Part shown: in pieces, positions 13,559 through 13,682 of the stretch | Layout of the letters: each line of letters starts with the position of its first letter | Numbering within the stretch: position 1 is the first letter of the stretch | NCBI GenBank assembly: GCA_025999315.1 | Contig: BNXD01000038.1 | Location: forward strand, 1-13,682 | Length of the DNA: 13,682 nucleotides | Source: Bacteroidia bacterium | Lineage (GTDB): Bacteria; Bacteroidota; Bacteroidia; Bacteroidales; Rikenellaceae | Direction of reading: 5' to 3' | Position numbers and translations under genes: made by a program | Notes under the pieces: model-generated | Told to the model about the DNA's origin: nothing | The model's database searches: none | Seen by the model: only the letters and a program-made list of their open reading frames with translations

Positions 13559-13682
13559 GATCCTCAAGAAACTGCAGTCCGACCAGACAGACATCGACAC
13601 CCTGGCCGCCGACGTGCGACAGGCCACAGAACTCATCGGAGAGTGTCGTCGTCGCCTGCTCAAGACCGAAAAACAGATCGAA
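13554..13682 (+). CDS. xseB: Exonuclease VII small subunit fragment, cut at both ends
   Basis: Forty-three codons read in phase from CTG 13554 to the window edge. They contain ILKKLQSDQTDIDTL, then a helix ending CRRRLLKTEKQIE. This fits the two-helix core of XseB in Bacteroidota (a first helix ending near LQSD..DID.L, a second with C...L..TE..I). XseB partners XseA in exonuclease VII, which degrades single-stranded DNA to short oligonucleotides. The normal first 15-25 residues are missing: upstream the frame runs into antisense dcp with no ATG and no recognisable XseB sequence. The 3' end lies outside the window. XseA, the usual upstream neighbour, is absent. The assignment rests on a short match. 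Confidence 0.6.
   Translation, partial: MAILKKLQSDQTDIDTLAADVRQATELIGECRRRLLKTEKQIE

Noticed and set aside
13559..13663. N-terminal extension of the M3 peptidase to ATG 13663
   Set aside because: These codons are antisense to the XseB-like frame, are Arg/Ser-rich and do not resemble the family N-terminus.

Overview
The window comes from a fairly GC-rich member of the Bacteroidota, most likely a gut-type Bacteroidales (Alistipes-like is my guess, not shown). Supporting signs are a TAnnTTTG-type -7 promoter element before the first gene, no clear Shine-Dalgarno sequences, a fused FeoA-FeoB iron transporter with a small Cys-rich partner, a DUF4296 lipoprotein, an Ig-like (Big_5) lipoprotein, a PorT-like barrel, and rbfA followed by a LolC/E-type permease. 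No plasmid, phage, transposase, CRISPR or RNA gene is visible.

Layout. 1-576 is non-coding leader sequence full of short inverted repeats. 605-3776 (+) is a tight cluster: Ig-like envelope lipoprotein, PorT-family outer-membrane barrel, and rbfA (stop/start overlap TGATG). 3777-4180 is a repeat-rich gap with a REP-like palindrome. 4181-8282 (+) is a second cluster: LolC/E-type permease, DUF4296 lipoprotein, an amidohydrolase overlapping it by 95 bp, and dihydropteroate synthase (folP). Converging on it from the right (-) are a small Cys-rich membrane protein and the FeoAB fusion, which likely form a ferrous-iron uptake operon. 11105-11599 is a second structured non-coding block. A Dcp-type M3 metallopeptidase (-) follows, and its 5' end runs directly into a head-to-head fragment of xseB (+) at the right edge.

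How the genes relate. The left half is mostly envelope biogenesis (lipoprotein, barrel, lipoprotein-release permease) mixed with housekeeping genes (rbfA, folP). The feo genes import Fe2+, and dcp degrades short peptides.

The most unusual material is not in the ordinary genes. It is (i) a three-copy intergenic hairpin repeat whose inner stem changes by paired substitutions between copies, (ii) dense palindromes with GAA/TTC loops in the feo-dcp gap, and (iii) the dcp/xseB junction, where both genes lose their 5' ends at the same point. That junction is either a real rearrangement or an assembly chimera. I found no convincing new multi-gene system.
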